Source: Macrotrachela quadricornifera
Taxonomy: Eukaryota > Rotifera > Eurotatoria > Philodinida > Philodinidae
Assembly (NCBI GenBank): GCA_022393335.1
Contig: JAJEKB010021607.1
Span: 1,032,113-1,096,112, forward strand
Direction: 5' to 3'
DNA length: 64,000 bases
Shown: piece by piece, positions 22,738-36,101 of the stretch
Layout of the letters: every line of letters begins with the position of its first letter
Numbering within the stretch: the stretch's first letter is position 1
The notes under the pieces: model-generated
What the model saw: only the letters and a program-made list of their open reading frames with translations
Database searches by the model: none
Told to the model about the DNA's origin: nothing
Position numbers and translations under genes: made by a program

Positions 22738-24607
22738 GTTGACATTGTATATTATCTGTTGCTTTTACCTTTTGTGCCTGCCTGCCTCTCGTATATTCTT
22801 ACTGATATCACACATTGTCTATCTTCTTTCATTGATATACTCTATTGATCGATGTTTCTCATCTTCAACTGTTCTTTTTATTTATCGTCAAGGTTTTGTT
22901 GTTTCACATTTCGAATAAAGAAATTGAGCTATATATAGGACCTCACATGAAAAACATCATATTAGAGCACAGGAGACACATATAGTATGCTTAAAGAACT
23001 ATCGAGTATGATCTAGTATACATAAATTTCCACGTAGATTGTGAATATAAAATTGATTTTTGCTGTTGAGAAGTAAAAAACTATATAATATATGATTACC
23101 GACCAAAATGACTATGAAAGTCACACCCTAATAAAGTAAAAAATATACTTTGAAATATAATGTTCGATTGAAATTTTTCTATTTTAGTATACAAAGATCT
23201 TATCAATATTTCTATCGTTCAAATGGGTCATTGAATTGCAAAAAAAAAACCTATCTTCTGTTTTTTTTTCTTATTGTTATGAATATCATTTTGTGACGAA
23301 ATTTCTTCTATTTTCAAGTCTGAAAATGGAATGTTTATAGGAAGAGGCCTTTGAATGACTGTTTTAAAATCTATATCCTATAATAAGATAATATCGGTCT
23401 CCGACAAAACCTAGCTAGATCCCTTGTCAAAGATCACATTATTTGAGACTTTATAGGAGGAAGATCCAAGCGATTTTGATAATATCCGAAAGTCTTATTC
23501 GACACGAATTGATTGGATCTTTTCGGGGATATTTCGATCCGAAATCCGCTAGTAAAGATAGGATGCCCTTTCTTATTTTCATCTTTAGATTATCCAAGTA
23601 GATATAATGAAGGTCATACTTCTCTCAGCATATTCCAAGATGAAATAAGGTGATCTATCACATTCCTCAATCATTTTTGATAAATAATATCCTAGAAACT
23701 CCGTAGATATACTATTTAATGATGATCTTTTTTTTTCTGAAATTACAATTGAGACTTATTTAATTCCCAATGAAAATCTCATTATTTACTTCTGTTATCA
23801 AGAGACACCTACAAATAAATAAATAGACCTTCTTTGTCTATTGTCAGTATTTTCTGAATCATATGGTAAGAAAATGAAAGAAGATATTTAAATAATAAAA
23901 AAAAATTCTTATTATATTCTACCAAATAACAAAATCTTTTGTATATTCTCTTTTTTATTCGCGTGTCATATTGAAAGTAGAGAGTATACCTGATGAAACA
24001 AATATTTGTTGCTATTCAGATTTCTATATAAAAAAATCTTTGATGTAAAACAAAACATAACATACTTGATTTGTACGTGTTTGCACTATACACTATTGTG
24101 TTTATTGGCCGTTCTTTGTTTGATAAACCAATATATATGTAATCATTGTTGCGTGTAGTGCATAATGTTTAATATCATAATTTACACTTGTCACTGTTTT
24201 TTATATTGCTTTTATTATCTGATATTATTCTCACTGTGCTTTCTTGTTGGACGTGTGTTTTAGACACAATAGCAAGTGATGAGACAAACATCAATCCAAA
24301 AACGACCTTTGGATACAAAGATGGATCACAAGCTGTATGCCTGTATATTTTTTTTCGTTTTCCTGGAAGAGAACAAGAGAAAAAAAGAAAAAGTTGTCTG
24401 CGACATTCATATAAGGTATACTTTCAAAACTCAATCAAATAACGAGTGATACATAAATACTCTATTTATTTTGTTTTGATATAACGTTGCAATGCAATAT
24501 TGTAGAGATTGGATGTTACTATTTTTAGAAAGAACAAAATATCTACTGAAGAAATATATAAAAGAATTTGATGATAAATGTTTTTTGAAGGATACAAAAA
24601 TCGGTGC
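22738..24607. other. Intergenic, nothing recognised
   Basis: AT-rich spacer. Small open frames at 22715-22918 and 24188-24442 have hydrophobic or random composition and no splice context that would make them genes. A more GC-balanced stretch (about 23390-23600) has no ORF or terminal repeats that I can see. Confidence 0.4.
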
Positions 24608-25216
24608 TAGGACAGAATGTCGCACGACAGATCGTCGCAAAGATAAATAGTTGCGGACAAAATGTTGCAATATTTTATGGCACAAAATATTTGTGCATTA
24701 TTAACTGATTTTTCACAGAATGATAATAAAGAGTGAAGAAAAATAATGAGAACAGATTACAGCACCTAAGAAAATGGAATACTGAATTGAAAAAAAACTA
24801 ACACATTCACCAAATAAATAAATGTTTTTCTATAGATACATTCAAACAAACTTTGGCAAAAACACTACTAAATGACTCACATGTCAGAACAGTTCTAAAA
24901 ATATACAAAAGCTTCGCGTTGTGGCATAAAACTTTTATTTTATTGACAGAATATGAATGAATTTCTTACAAAAGATTCTTTCAGTGCAATATCGGAAAAG
25001 CCTTTCGGTGTTTTGTTAATGTGTTAGTACTTTTTCAAGCCAATATTCCATTTTCTTAGATACTGTAATCTGTTCTCATTATTTTTCTTCACTCTTTATT
25101 ATCATTCTGTGAAAAATCAGTTGATAATGCACAAATATTTTGTGCCATAAAATATTGCAACATTTTGTCCGCAGTTATTTATCCTTGCGACGATTTGTTT
25201 TGCGACATTCTGTCTA
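24608..25216. mobile_element. Long-TIR element with TA flanks
   Basis: The left end taggacagaatgtcgcacga and the right end gcgacattctgtctag are inverted. The arms stay complementary for about 200 bp (for example gcaatattttatggcacaaa / tttgtgccataaaatattgc, aataatgagaacagattaca / tgtaatctgttctcattatt). TA lies at both borders. No transposase. The long arms with TA target site suggest a mariner-type MITE or fold-back element. Confidence 0.75.
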
Positions 25217-26389
25217 GTTACCTTCAGGACAAACCTAAATCAAAAGATGTGCAACTTTCACAATAAACGATTCCTGTTGAAATCTATCTCTATGCAAAGT
25301 TTTAAACCAAAATTCGAAAACTAGTTTTTCTAGTGTCCCTGAGAAGGACTACAACAGTCATTTTTAAAGGATTCCGTAAAAATGTAATATCTTGGTACCA
25401 ATAGGCTAGCTGAATGAACTTTTTTCAGGGTATTCATAGACCATTAGGACCTACATGATGCTAGTAGTCTCGACGCAAAAGCGATGTGCCACTTAGGAAT
25501 GTTTCCTCGTCAGTTGTCTTTTATATAATTCTCTCTATAAACAAGAAAAAATCGCGATTCACTGAATTATCATCTTAAAACCACTCAACTAACAAAAAAC
25601 TCAGGATAAAAACATCTCATTGGTCAGAGTCCCACGCTCTAATGAGCTGATAGGCCCAAAACAGAGATTGAACCGTGTTCCAGATCCTGTCAGGATGTCG
25701 AAATTGTGTAGCTAGACGCTTTCTTCTGGATTTCTCATCTACTCAGGAACATGCAGGAAATCTTTACCCGATCTGTCAAAAATCTCTAATAGAAACACAA
25801 TGCATTTACCCTAGAGCATCTTTTACTTGATATTTAGGAGGATACTCACTAAGTACCCAAAGAAAAATATTTAGACGAAAACCGCGGTTTCAAAAAAGTT
25901 CGGCGTGACAGAGGCGAGTTGCAGTATTTAAAACCACTGCTTGTTACGGTATTATATCTTGTGAAATCCTTGTTACAAACCGCGATCTCAAAGTAACCAT
26001 AAAAGGTATCAATATTTTAATTGTCATGGCTGTAACATATAACTACATATTCTTAGATTAACCTTTCCATGATAATGTACCCACACAATTCCAACACATA
26101 AAATGGTGGTTCGATAAAGGAATACTTTTTTCTGACTGAAAATAAATTCAGTTCTTTTCTGTTTATATATAATTTGCCTTAATCTGTTGTTATGCAATAG
26201 TGTTAGTGACATCTTATTTTCATTGTTTGAATTGAAAGATTTGAACGATAGAAACAATACTCATAATTGCTCATAGTTTACTAGAAATGGCAAAGTATAG
26301 CTGACGTAAATGCATAAAAAGCAAGTACAATTATGTTATTTGTTTGAATTGAGAGACAAAAAAGAAAACAATCGATTATGTAGCGCACT
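25217..26389. other. Intergenic, nothing firm
   Basis: No gene supported. 25617-25690 contains words reminiscent of a tRNA (reverse strand: agctcattagagcgtgggac and ggttcaatctc) but in the wrong order for a functional tRNA. The open frame 26024-26257 (-) has no domain. Confidence 0.35.
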
Positions 26390-28138
26390 TAGCTGGTACG
26401 TAAAGTTTATCATAATCAATGGATAGTTCAATATCATTACACCAGATATTAGTATCGTTCGTTCTATTAATCTGACGATTAAACTTAATCTAAACTTTCA
26501 ATTGTTGCACATCTTCGAATAAATTCATCAGAATTCGTTCTTTGGCCCCATCCATAATATGGAAATGATGTCATATCTCAGGGTCGTTATATTTCGACTT
26601 ATCGAAGAGATTTTGCTCAACAATGGTACCCTTACTATCCAAGCCGTTCAATTGTAGTTGTACTTCACTAGTAATACGAGCAGTCAATATAGCGGTGGAG
26701 TCTGTCCAGATCTTATGATTCAAAATCAACGATAAATTTATTCGTTGTGACATTGAAGCTTCTTCATGATCATATTTTAATATGAATTGACAATTATCGT
26801 GTTCTTTTTTCACTGACTGAATAATGATCTCGCCTTTATGTACATGCCAGTAATCAAGAAGAGTCATTGTACAACTTGCATAGCCATTTCTAATAAGATT
26901 TTAATCTCTACCAAGTATTCCATTTGGAAGGCGAGCATCTTAGATCGACACAGTATCATACAATTGACTATCGGTAATGTTCGTGTTAGTAAAATCCGCT
27001 GAATGTAGATTGGCACCGATGAGTGTGACATTGACTAACTTGGCACTGTTAAAACTGACATTCTTCAACAAGGCATATGAAAAGTTCACATTGACAAGCA
27101 CGGTATGTGAGAAATCGCCTGTTCTGAATATCGCACATGTAAAATTCGTTTTGTCGAATTGCGCATATGAAAAATCCGAGGAGTCAAACAATACCAATGA
27201 AAAACTGGTAAATGTCATACGGGCATATGAATAACTACTGTAATAGGATACACTGACGAAAAATCTACCTGCTCGAATTGGGCGCACCAAAACTTGACAT
27301 AGTTAACACTGCTATGTAAACAATGCGTCTTTTGAAGTATTGCATATGAAAAGTCTACAGTTTGTAGTTCCGCGAAAGAGAGATCCATGTTAATAAGTTG
27401 AGCAGTCGTAAAACTTGAATTTTTTAGCTGAGCGCACATGAAACTCCCATGGGACAACTCAGAAAGTGAGAAATTCGTGTTATAAAAATACGCATGTGCA
27501 AAATTGGTAGAATAGATGTCCGAAGAAGAAAAGTTTGCTGAAATCAGACGAGCACGCACAAAATTCACTTGTACGAAATACGCTTTGTTAAAATTCACAT
27601 CACTGAAATGTCCGAAGAAAAAATTTGTCGCAAAAATATGAGTCAGGTGGAAATTCACACCTGTAAAAATGGTATGTATGAAGAGCGCAGAATTAATTCT
27701 AACGTTTGTAAAATCTACAGTATGAAACGTAACATGCCAAAAGTCCGAGCTTCCAAGAGAAGCAGCTGAAAAGTTTGTATTTTCAAAAACGCTACGAGAA
27801 AAATCTACATCATCGAAATTGACATCTTTAAAATTCGAATACTTGACTTGAGCATGCCCAAAATTACCATTAAAAGACATAGTAAACTAGGTAAAATTTG
27901 TGTACTTAATTTCAGCGTGAAAGAAACTCGAATCAGAAGAGAGAGTAGCATCAGCAAAGCTTGAGTGAATAATCCGAGCATCCAAAAATGTAGTAGCATA
28001 CAACGTGCCACCCGTAAAGTTCGAATGGAAGAGACGAGTATAAGAAAAATTTCCAGATATTAATTTAATATTGACAAACGTGACATTATGAAAATAAACT
28101 CCTGCAAACGTAATTTCTTTCATTTTGTTATTAGACAT
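26390..28138 (-). pseudogene. Decayed pentapeptide-repeat protein with unique C-terminal domain
   Basis: The reading starts MSNNKMKEITFAGVYFHNVT at 28138. About 80 consecutive five-residue turns of the form (N/D/S)F-x-x-(A/T/V) follow down to about 26945, which would fold as a right-handed quadrilateral beta-helix. The helix is followed by DARLPNGILGRD, an NLIRNG motif, and a non-repeat domain (LLDYWHVHKGEIII; SEVQLQLNGLDSKGT; IWCNDIELSIDYD) ending near 26395. Lesions: TAG at 27887-27889, a frameshift near 27240-27260, TAA at 26940-26942 and 26901-26903, TGA at 26571-26573, and more beyond. The N-terminal membrane anchor and coiled coil that I would expect from such proteins is absent or lost upstream. 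Biochemical role of this eukaryotic class: unknown to me. Confidence 0.8.
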
Positions 28139-30385
28139 AGAATAAACTTTTTACCTTTATCATAATACATTTTCTTATTCTCCAAATTCTTCTTATGCTA
28201 TCTATACACTTAGTCATTACAGTACCAATAAAGTAAACATTTTTCATGCTGTAAATTCATATTCGATGTCAACAGTCACTTGAAATTTTGAACTATCAAC
28301 TCATTCTGAATCGAATGTGTCATCTTACTATAATATTGCCGTTGATGTTAAATCTCTTATTCTGAAGTTAATAATGGTTTTATACTGCAATTAGAAGTAG
28401 AAGATTATTATTGTTCGATGAATCTTTTTTGCTCAAGTTAATGCAGCCAATGATACAAAATAACCTCTTCTCGAAGTGGAATATAGAGTATTTTGCAATC
28501 GAAAAATGCTCATATTCGATCCACTAGTAGAAATCTTAATCAGCCAATGAAAAGATATCATAATTACTTTCATGAATATTAACTTTAATTTCTTTTTTCA
28601 TTTTAATCATATTTATTTTAGCAATGACTCTGATTTTGAATTTTTTATTTATTAATAATGACACATTTGTCAATAGAATACGAATAATAATTATAGAGAA
28701 ATAGAGGAACATAGTCTGCATGAAATTTTCAATAGTTTCAAATAGATAATGAATATTTCATTAGTTGCGAAAAATGTCAAAACGTATTCAACCTTGTGAG
28801 GACGGATAGTCCATTTTTGGACTACCTATTTTTCAGTAAAGAAAAAAAATATTTATTTTCAAATTAAATTATTTGATGATATATATTCTATTTGATGAAG
28901 AGTGCCGTGATTTTGTGAAATCATTTTCAGATATTTTTTCACATTCAGCTGTCACCAAAAAAACTTGAATATCTTATTATGCAAGTATATCCATATACAT
29001 ATGTTGCTTTCAAGCAGTTTCGTATAGTGATTGATAGTCTAATATGAGTACTATTGAATAGCATATTTCAATAATTTTATTCATTTATTTTTATAAGAAA
29101 TAAGAGACAAACATCTTATTTCCAATTGAATTAGAAAATGTTTTAGAATATTCATCTGAGTGTTTTGGAATTGTTCATCAATGCTTTTTAGTTTTCTCTT
29201 TCCAACATTGTATTTTACGGTCGATTAGATATTCTCTATAAGATGCCACTTGTTAATAATAGTGATACATTACTATTGATGTAGATACTGTTTTGTGGTG
29301 CGTTATCAATAAATTTTCTTTTATTTCGTTAATAATTACTGCATTATTACATCGAATATCCCTATTTCACTAAGAAAATATAATCGATCATTTTCGCCTT
29401 GATGTTTAAATGAATTTGTTTGTTTCAATTTATTGATATTGTATTAGATAGTTCTAAGTAGAAATTTTGTTTGACGATGAATAAGAGTAAAGGTTGTAAT
29501 TGCTTTCCAACAACAAGAAAATTGTTACATAAAAAATTTAATTTTGTGCAAGTTTTTTTAGTGATAACTATAGATGTAATCTTTTGATTCTTTTACTACA
29601 TATTCAATCAATAATGTTTCTTATACAAAATAGTTTTGTTTCTAAAATTTCGAGAAAAATAACGAATGCTCTATAATTTATTTATTGAAAATTTTGTTTT
29701 ATTAAAATAAAAAAACAAATATTGTAGGTAAGAGTAAACAAATGTAACGGCTTTCCCAAAACAAAAACGTAATGATCAACTTCTTTCACGAAAAATGTAG
29801 CACAATCAATATCAGACGATTTGGTCCATAAAAACATTTTAATTGACAATTGTTTTCATTATAAATATAGACAAGCCACATATTATTTACACAATTTTGT
29901 TTTTTTATTGAACATATTTACCAAGACCATGTGGATAAAATGAACAGTTTTATTGAATATCAAGTCTGCTGAGACATCTAAAAAATATATGGAAATCAAT
30001 AATTATATAGTGATGCTGTCTATATGATAATCTTCTCAAAAATTCTTAACTCAATTTTTTTTCGAAGAAGAAAGAAATGAAACACATTCGATATATTCGA
30101 AATCAGAAAAATTCTGTTGTCAAGTCTAAAAAAAGTATTTTTGTCAATGAACATATGAGAAGAATATTTTATTTTTGCTCGTTTTCTAATTAATCTAATT
30201 ACAGCTAGATGTCCAACAAGAAGAGGAGATCGGATAAAAACAATTTTTAACAGGACATTCTTGATAAATGTCATTAAACTTAAGACAGAAAATACAGGTA
30301 TTAAACACAAGTGCTTTCATCTTTTAGAGCCTTTTAACTTCACTATGAAATTGTAGAAGATTCTTAAATAAATTATTTATTTCAG
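28139..30385. other. Intergenic, AT-rich
   Basis: Nothing recognised. A small perfect hairpin (tagtccatttttggacta, 28808-28825) is present. The ORF 30020-30310 (-) is hydrophobic or random and unsupported. Confidence 0.4.
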
Positions 30386-30497
30386 TCGAATTCGATGAAC
30401 AAGGAAATAACTCTCATTTCGAGTATTATAATCCGCAGATCGAGTACGAGGAAGATGCGACTATTAATAGTAACATCCTTAAACCCATAATTGACTA
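30386..30497 (+). CDS. Possible orphan terminal exon
   Basis: After a good acceptor (ttatttatttcag, ending 30385) comes 112 bp of GC-richer, coding-looking sequence. It reads EFDEQGNNSHFEYYNPQIEY, then EEDATINSNILKPIID and a TAG at 30495-30497. Composition contrasts sharply with the AT-rich surroundings. I cannot find upstream exons on the + strand, so it may be a relic exon or chance. Confidence 0.25.
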
Positions 30498-33400
30498 GCT
30501 TTGTTGTTAAACTAACCGCAGGTATATGTAATGGATTGTTAAAAGAAAATGACAAATGTCTATATTCATTGTTATTTTATCTCAGATTGATATTCTGTTA
30601 GATCTTTCTGTGAATTTTGATTTATTTGATATTACTATTATTAATAAGGATTTAATTTTAAAAAAATTTTCAATAATAATAATTATAGATGAATAGGTGA
30701 TGTTGTTCATTAGTAGAATTCATTTAATTGTATTTAAGATGAAAAGAGAACTATTATTGCTTGTATCATTTATATTCAAGGTAAAGTAATTTTAAAAAGA
30801 CTTATGTAAAATAAATTCTATTGTAGCACTTAAAATAATTAATTTATTTTCAATGTGAAAAATATTACAAAAATCTCAATTACACAAAAAAAATGAAATT
30901 GTTCGATATTTGCATAAAATTTTGTATATATGACATGAGACTATTTTTTTTTATCAATAAACCTAATTTTTAAGTATTAAATCAAATTTTGCTTGATGTT
31001 GGTTACTTAGATAATCATCAAATAAAATTATGAAAATGCTTTACATTCATCGATTCTGAATTTACATATACTTTACCAAAATCTGTCTTATTTTTGCATT
31101 GAACAATCATTTTTTTTTTATAAATAAACTAACCTTTGTTCTATTGGATGGTTGTTAAATAAAAAAAAAACAATGAGTACCACTTGAAAGAAGACAATCA
31201 CATTTAATAGTTTTGTTAGGTTAAATGAATAATTCATAGAAAATATTGATCAAATAAAAAGCGATATTTACTCTACTATATTCAATAGAAAAGAATAAAA
31301 AGAAAAATATATACCTTTTTCGTTTACCCATATATATTCGTTCTCTTTCATGGTTCATTCATGCGTGATAATAATTCTTTTTTTCTCTTTAATTTTACAC
31401 TTATAAATATACTTTTTCTTACAAACAAAATTTTTATTTCGATAACTTTCAACATTTACGAATGAATAAATAATTTAATTGATAAAATCTTTGAAAAGAA
31501 TTATAGATAAATTTTAAATAAAAATAAAATTAAAAAAAGAAGAAGCATCTTTAATTTATTTAATATTTAATAAATAAATGTTTATTAATGAATTGGATTT
31601 AAATGAATAATAATAAAAATTAATAAAATAAAAATAATAATACAACATCGTCGAAATAAAATATTCATTGTTTTTATTTCTTGTTTAGTTTTATTCATTA
31701 ATAAATCTGAAAAATAGATATTTAGAAATTTTTTAATCATTATAATTTTAAAAAAAAGTCGAAGAATGAGGCATGTAGTCGTTGGAAATATTCTTGAATA
31801 TATATATATTTTTTTTTTCATTCGACAATTACATTTATTGGGATCAAGGTCGTTCACATTTTCTTTTATTATTATATTCAAATGTTGTCAAATCAAAGAA
31901 AAGAAAAAGAATGCGACAATTATCGATTAAAATACATTAAATGTATGAATAAATTTAAGAGAATGTTTTTCTTTTTTTTGCTTTGAAACAATGACATAGT
32001 TTACGTTTATTTGACCTTCTTTTATTTTTGCATTAATTAAAATTTAATCTGTCCTTCAATTTTTTTTCACATTTATAGTCAAATATAATATCTACGGAGA
32101 GAATATCAAGGTCATATCGACTTTTATATATTCTTTAGTGTTATTCAAAGAAATATCTAGAACGATAAATAAATTTTTTGCCAAGATATAAAATTCAAAA
32201 ATTAGTCTATATAAATGTCTTTCCTTTTATATATTTTCATTGTTAATAACGGTTTTTATTTTATACATATAGTTGTCTTTCACATATAATTTAGATAAAA
32301 TTAAATTTTTTTTCTAACCGTTTTTTTGCCATTGAAAGTAATTACAAAGTTAATATTTCTAGGAATGACTTATTGATAACTATACTATATGTTCATTATA
32401 TCTCAATATTATTTTGCTGAAGCAAAGGTATACGATATGCTCGTATTATTCATTGGAAAATAAGTATTTCTCAAAATACTATCTATTACAATATTAACAA
32501 ATGAATTCACTTAAATATCGAGGTGGAAATGGTCGATCACGTGTACTTGATAGAATAGAAAAAAAAAGCTATTGGTCAATATATTCGATATAATCATAAA
32601 ATCACCGTAAGAGTGTTTTACCAAAAAAATATTCATATGTTAAAACCTGAAGAAAAACAGCGCCATGTGTAATAGGCTAAATAACATAAAAATGGTGATC
32701 TTATACGCATAGTTTTTACAGGTTAATCTTCTCTTTAACTTTTTTGTAACGTTGTTATTCAAAACATCCAAAGATGAACTCGAGGTTTTTTTAACTGAAA
32801 TTGAAAAATCAAGATAGGAAAATACTAACATAAGAAGATATCCAAGCTTTTTTGAAAACAGCTGTCTGTCTATAAATGAAATAATTACATAGAAAGGAGG
32901 AAAAAATACTTAAAACAAAATCAAATAGTTCATATAAGACGATCTAATGAAATATCTATTCCTATATGACTTTCATAAATACATTTCTTTTTCGAATAAT
33001 ATTATTTTATATAAAATATTCGAATTTATTTTTGAAAATGATTTTTTCTCTTTCTGCTTTATCCTTTTGTTCATAAATATACGATAGAATAGATCTTATG
33101 GTCATTAGATGATATCAGAGCTGGTGGACACGAAAATATCATAATAAAAGAATATAATCTTTTTCTAAAGAGCAGCTCGAACTTTGAATTATAAAGCTAA
33201 AATTAACATTAATCATATGATTAGTCTAATACTGGAGAAATTTAACCATTCAGATAAATAAATCAAACAAAGGAAAAAAGATTCTATTTTATGAATTATG
33301 TTCAAATTCTTCTAATTATTCTAGTAACATTCTCTGTCTTGACAATATACCTATAACCTCATTCTCAACATGCACTGTTGATTTCAAGCTTCGTTTTATA

Positions 33401-34520
33401 TTTAATTAGTAAAAAGGCTCATAATTTTATCACATATAATTCCAACGTGATAATCAATAGCACAAATAGTATATCACTAAACCTGAATTTGTGAATTAAT
33501 TCTTTATAGCCTAATATTGCCATTTAGCAACATCAAGTCAATATTTTGCGAAGGATTGACTTGTAGTGATGATATATAATTTTTTTGTCGTTTGGTTAAT
33601 TATCCTAATACATGTTAGTGTACTTTCATGCATTCATATCAAAAACAAACTTTTAATGAGAAGATGACAGAGTTCATGCACAATACCCTAAAGAAGCATC
33701 CGAATAGTAAAATTTTGTTTTCTACCTATGTGCACATTCAATGTTGGAGATAGTTAGTGATTACTTTCCTCTGTTAGACCTGCCATATATTATATCACTC
33801 AGTAATAATATCGAATATTGTACTCTAGTGAATCTACTGAGCTTAGGGTTCCTGAGAAAGTGCCGTGCTACTAATATGTTCGAGGAACTTGAGGGTCCTG
33901 AAGTATTTTAAAACACTTTTAGGTACGTAAAATTGAGGGTGGGCATCCTGTTGGAAAGCATCTAGTAAATGGATACTCGAAGGTATTGATCGAATACTCA
34001 ACTGAGCACTATCGCACAGTATCTATAGGTACCTCGTTGCCAAAATTACAGTATGTTGATGATCGAGCCTAATCTTCGAATTTTTTTAATTCTTGTTTTT
34101 CTCAACGAAATTTATGACATTATTTCTTTTTATTTAATTTAATTTATTCCATTTTCAAAACTCAAACAGGTCAAATTTTGGCGTCTGATCAAACTTGAGT
34201 TGGTCAGATCTTCATCAGACCACATCAGGGTAATCCTTACTCGATTTATTATTGAGATCGGCATGTTCTCAACTAGTAGACTATTCTGTAATAGTTTCAT
34301 GAGGAATATTCTAAGCCGCTATGAATCTTTTTAGAAATTTTTCTAAAAAGACCTCATTAAGTTTGCATCTTTTCACAAAATTATGAATGTTCTAGAAATC
34401 TTCTTCCTCTAGCTTATAATAGATATCAATACAAAAATAAATGATTTATGTTCACAAATAAACTAGAAAATTTATGAGTTTTTTTTTCCCATTATACTTC
34501 AAAAGAAAAGGAACTATATT
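30498..34520. other. 4-kb gene desert
   Basis: Very AT-rich with many homopolymer runs. Open frames such as 31585-31881 (-) and 32640-32831 (-) show no domains; the former ends in a hydrophobic, isoleucine-rich stretch typical of translated AT-rich DNA. No RNA gene or terminal repeat was seen. 33830-34080 is less AT-rich but unassigned. Confidence 0.4.
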
Positions 34521-34665
34521 TATATGATAGAATCAACCGGGATCGGGCAAGGAACCTCTTGAGACAGGACGGAAAAGGATTACCAAAATGTCGTTCCGCC
34601 GAGCCACACTATATCTATATGTGACTCTACACGTACAAACAAACAAACATACATACAAACTCTTT
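34521..34665. other. GC-richer block just downstream of the membrane gene
   Basis: Higher-GC sequence (aaccgggatcgggcaaggaa..., aatgtcgttccgccgagcca) lies directly behind the stop codon of the minus-strand gene at 34666. It could be that gene's 3' UTR or the end of a short retroelement. I have no second copy in the window to decide. Confidence 0.3.
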
Positions 34666-35453
34666 TTATTTCGTACGAAACTTTATTCGATAATATATCA
34701 AAAGAACAGATAAAGCAGTTCCACAAAAAGCAAATATCACATAATAAAGAATAAGTATCCAAAATACATAATTATAAAATGTTGAATGACAATATCCTAC
34801 CATATTTGTATTTGAATATTGTACACGATGTCTCACAGGAAATATTATAAAACCACCCTGAAAGATAGAACAATTAATTATCACTATAGTTACAAACAAT
34901 AAGTTTCTACTAAACTCATGCTCAAAATAGTAATGACTTACTATTATCATTAAAATAAGCATGAGTATAACATAAATTATAAGCATACATATTAACAATA
35001 AACCTGCACAAGTACATGCATGGAGCATTATAAAAAATTTTTCGCAACATGTATTTGCATGTTTTCGATTTCGATTCATATTTTTTGCCAATAAACAAAC
35101 CTGAAAAAATGGTTAATGAACGTAATAGTTTCTATAAACTATGCAACAGAAAAGGGAAACTTAATCATTTATACCGGTAGAAGAAAAATATTTATAATTA
35201 TTTCTACTAAAGCAGATACATTTGTATAAACGACTATAGATGATCGTATAGGACAATCATTATAATAGATAATTCCAAAAATTAGTTTTGTTATTGGTAT
35301 AATACACATTACACAAATAATTGCAAGTAATTTTGCAATACTGCAATGTTTTTTTTGTGAGCTATCATTAGTATATGAATTTTCAACTTGATTTTGAATA
35401 AATGGTTGTGGTTCGCTTGATTCCAATTCAAGATCTTCATTTAAGGAATTCAT
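34666..35453 (-). CDS. Two-exon multi-pass membrane protein, 237 aa
   Basis: Exon 1 is 35453-35175 (93 codons) and exon 2 is 35100-34666. The intron is 74 bp with donor GTATAA and acceptor TTTTTTCAG, phase 0. The joined frame reads ...NIFLLP|VCLLAKNMNR... A cytosolic-looking acidic N-terminus (MNSLNEDLELESSEPQPFIQ) precedes five hydrophobic segments: about residues 38-63, 72-97, 115-143, 152-175 and 195-226. Cysteines cluster after TM2 (NTCCEKF, HACTCAG). No signature of a known transporter or receptor. The frame is clean across the splice junction, which supports a real gene. AT-rich 5' flank with no obvious TATA. Function unknown. Confidence 0.7.
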
Positions 35454-35604
35454 TTTGTCATTTTATATCATAATTATCTTTTCTCAATTCTAAAAAAAAA
35501 TATAAACATTCACCTTTTATTAATTAGTATTCTATCATCATATACAATTAGATTTTTTATTATTATCTTAAAAAGAAACTTAGAAAGATATTATACAAAA
35601 AATA

Positions 35605-36101
35605 CAGTATATTTTCCTGAATTCTGTCGAGAAAATTGTAGAACATTTTGTTTTATGCAGTACGAGGCTATTTTCAATTCGAGCAAATGTGGATTTTCCT
35701 CTTTAAAATGATATACTGTTTGTCTTTCACCTTCAATGATTCGATAATGAAATTCTTGGCCTACTAAAAAGAACTTTACCTGACAGATTTATGAGATACT
35801 TCACGAATTCTGTCGTTCAACAGAAAAAATCTTCCTAATTATTCGTTTTATGATAAATTACATAGAAAAATTCAATTTTAAAGAAAAAAGTTCTTTTTAT
35901 TGCTTTTCGAGATCTAAAAGTTGAAAAGTACTGCATTTTCTTTTATTAAGATGAGAACTTTGAAAAGACGATTTACCAATATAAGGAAATAAAAGTTGTC
36001 TCCATTTCTGAAAACATCTTTACTCGGATGTTAAATAGTCTCCTACTACATAAAACAAAATGTTCTACAATTTTCTCGACAAAATTAGGGAAATGTATTA
36101 T
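35605..36101. mobile_element. Inverted-repeat element with TA flanks
   Basis: The left end cagtatattttcctgaatt continues with ctgtcgagaaaattgtagaa. The right end carries the complement ttctacaattttctcgaca and aggaaaatg-like wording up to about 36099. Arms are about 75 bp, interior AT-rich, no ORF. TA borders both ends. Probably a MITE. Confidence 0.6.

Noticed and set aside
25610..25700. tRNA-like words on the minus strand
   Set aside because: D-arm-like agctcattagagcg and T-arm-like ggttcaatctc are in the wrong order, and no acceptor stem closes. At best a scrambled tRNA-derived fragment.
26977..27769. Plus-strand ORFs across the pentapeptide gene
   Set aside because: They are antisense shadows of the repeat-encoding strand.
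31585..31881. 98-aa hydrophobic ORF
   Set aside because: Ile/Phe/Lys-rich product of AT-rich DNA with no splice context or domain.
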